Source of the DNA: Streptomyces silvae
GTDB lineage: Bacteria; Actinomycetota; Actinomycetes; Streptomycetales; Streptomycetaceae
DNA length: 64,000 nucleotides
Direction: 5' to 3'
Assembly: GCF_016745505.1 (NCBI RefSeq)
Contig: NZ_JAERUC010000104.1
Coordinates: 1 to 64,000 of the forward strand
The notes under the pieces were generated by a model. That model was not told the origin of the DNA and did no database searches. It worked only from the letters and a program-made list of their open reading frames with translations. The position numbers and the translations under genes are program-made. The stretch's first letter is position 1. Every line of letters begins with the position of its first letter. Below, piece after piece: positions 62,861 through 64,000 of the stretch.

Positions 62861-64000
62861 TCAGAGCAGCGTCTTCAGCTTCTCCGCGAGCAGGTCCCAG
62901 CGCCATTTCTCCTCGACCCATGCCCGGCCCCGCTCCCCCATGCGCCTGCTCAGCGCGGGGTCGCCGAGCAGGGTGACGATCCGGTCGGCGGACTCCTCGG
63001 CGGAGCCGCCCTTCACCACCCAGCCGGTCTCCCCGTCGAGCACGGCGTCCGGGGCGCCCCCCGAGTCGCCCGCCACGACGGGCAGTCCGGTCGCGGAGGC
63101 CTCCAGGTAGACGATGCCGAGGCCCTCGACGTCGAGCCCGCCGCGCCGGGTGCGGCAGGGCATGGCGAACACGTCGCCCGCGCCGTAGTGGGCGGGCAGC
63201 TCCTCCCAGGGCACCGGCCCGGTGAAGCGCACGGAGTCCTCGACGCCGGTCTCGGCCGCCAGCTTCTTCAGCTGCCCGGCGTACGGACCGCCGCCCACGA
63301 CGAGCAGGACCGCGTCCGGCACCCGGGCCAGGATCGCGGGCATGGCCAGGATGAGGGTGTCCTGGCCCTTGCGCGGCACGAGCCGTGACACACAGACGAC
63401 GACGGGCCGGTGCGCGAGTCCGAGCCTCGCCCTGATCCGGTCGCCGCCGGAAGCCGGGTGGAAGGTCTTCTCGTCGACCCCGGGCGGCAGCTGCACCATG
63501 CGCGCCGCGGCTTCCGGGGTGAGCGCGGCGGCGATCCTGGACCGGGTGTACTCGCCGAGGTAGGTGATCGTGTCGGTGCCCTCGCCGATGCGGCGCAGCA
63601 GCTGCCGGGACGCGGGCAGCTGGGCCCAGCCCGCCTCGTGGCCGTGCGTGGTGGCCACGATCCTGCGGGCACCGGCCGCGCGCAGCGACGGCGCCATCAG
63701 CCCGAGGGGCGCGGCCGCGCCGAACCACACGGAGGAGCAGCCGTGTTCGCGCAGCAGCCGGACCGCCGTCCGGGTGACCCGCGGGGTGGGCAGCAGCATC
63801 GTCGTACGGTCGCGTACGACGGTGAAGGGCTGCTCCGCGTCGAAGGCGGCGGTGGCCTCCGCGCCCTCCGTGCCGCGCTTCCAGGTGGAGGCGTAGACCA
63901 CGATCCGCTCGGGGTCCATGCGCAGCGCCATGTTGTGCAGGAAGGCCTGGATGCCGCCGGGGCGGGGCGGGAAGTCGTTCGTCACGATCAGCGTCTTGTC
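62861..64000 (-). CDS. GT4 glycosyltransferase, PimB'-like (5' end outside window)
   Basis: At least 379 residues of a GDP-mannose-type retaining glycosyltransferase, continuing past the window edge. NDFPPRPGGIQAFLHNMA is the acceptor/donor loop near the N-terminus. VVCVSRLVPRKGQDTLI and the C-terminal E-x7-E region EGLGIVYLEASATGLPVV are typical GT4. The frame remains open to 64000 and reads DKTLIVTNDF, so the real start is a few codons beyond. Related proteins transfer mannose to phosphatidylinositol mannosides or related lipids. Activity here is inferred. Confidence 0.9.
   Translation of the reverse strand, partial: DKTLIVTNDFPPRPGGIQAFLHNMALRMDPERIVVYASTWKRGTEGAEATAAFDAEQPFTVVRDRTTMLLPTPRVTRTAVRLLREHGCSSVWFGAAAPLGLMAPSLRAAGARRIVATTHGHEAGWAQLPASRQLLRRIGEGTDTITYLGEYTRSRIAAALTPEAAARMVQLPPGVDEKTFHPASGGDRIRARLGLAHRPVVVCVSRLVPRKGQDTLILAMPAILARVPDAVLLVVGGGPYAGQLKKLAAETGVEDSVRFTGPVPWEELPAHYGAGDVFAMPCRTRRGGLDVEGLGIVYLEASATGLPVVAGDSGGAPDAVLDGETGWVVKGGSAEESADRIVTLLGDPALSRRMGERGRAWVEEKWRWDLLAEKLKTLL

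Overview
The window is a stretch of high-GC actinobacterial chromosome, almost certainly Streptomyces. Evidence: GC-rich third codon positions throughout, many GTG and some TTG starts, the divIVA-ylmG-sepF-yggS-pgeF-ftsZ order, a DmdR1/IdeR-type iron box, an actinobacterial trp attenuator, and genus-typical families (SAV_6107 HEPN, DUF3040, DUF5304, Rv2175c-like DNA-binding protein, MacRS-like two-component system). No insertion sequence, prophage, CRISPR array, rRNA or tRNA was seen. This is conserved core chromosome, not an island.

Region 1 (1-18.2 kb, all minus strand) is the division and cell wall (dcw) cluster. In transcription order it is rsmH, ftsL, ftsI, murE, murF, mraY, murD, ftsW, murG, ftsQ, ftsZ, pgeF, yggS, sepF, ylmG, divIVA. 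Many genes overlap by 4 nt (murF/mraY, mraY/murD, ftsZ/pgeF), which suggests translational coupling. ftsZ has its own 5' region with a promoter candidate and a 25-bp near-palindrome. A perfect 17-bp hairpin closes the cluster after divIVA. No mraZ lies next to rsmH.

Region 2 (18.6-24.8 kb, plus) carries a small beta-carbonic anhydrase and a coupled MoxR ATPase / DUF58 / transglutaminase operon, followed by about 500 bp of noncoding repeat-rich sequence and a perfect 18-bp hairpin. Region 3 (24.8-34.1 kb) has a DUF3040 membrane protein, a SAM methyltransferase, a HEPN protein, and a divergent TetR-regulated operon: a degenerate ABC ATPase, a YhgE/Pip membrane protein and a TetR repressor, with a clear operator. 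It ends with a DUF4126 membrane protein, an FAD oxidoreductase and a membrane protein with a tyrosine-rich disordered tail.

Region 4 (34.2-43.6 kb) is one-carbon and thiamine metabolism (metF, thiE, TPP riboswitch-thiO-thiS-thiG), an Rv2175c-like DNA-binding protein, an FAD reductase, a PASTA Ser/Thr kinase and a DNA endonuclease IV-like protein. Region 5 (43.6-51.2 kb) holds a sulfite oxidase-like enzyme, bacterioferritin and its ferredoxin under an iron box, then class II DAHP synthase divergent from a leader-peptide-attenuated trpE-trpG fusion, then a D-2-hydroxyacid dehydrogenase and 6-phosphofructokinase. Region 6 (51.2-64 kb) has a MacRS-like two-component system, PlsC acyltransferase, an alpha/beta hydrolase, an EEP-family hydrolase, ROK glucokinase, DUF5304, a P-loop-degenerate ArsA-like protein, an SRPBCC protein, a metallophosphoesterase, a FadD15-like acyl-CoA synthetase and a 5'-truncated GT4 mannosyltransferase (PimB'-like).

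The gene order matches the wag31-to-pimB' region of Mycobacterium in outline, as recalled from knowledge of that genome. The window therefore preserves an old envelope-biogenesis neighbourhood. The most interesting unexplained points are: a recurring TANNNT-N6/7-start promoter arrangement that predicts leaderless mRNAs, two families in which the P-loop lysine has become arginine, the divergent HEPN / pseudo-ABC / YhgE / TetR locus, and the Tyr/Gly/Gln-rich membrane protein.
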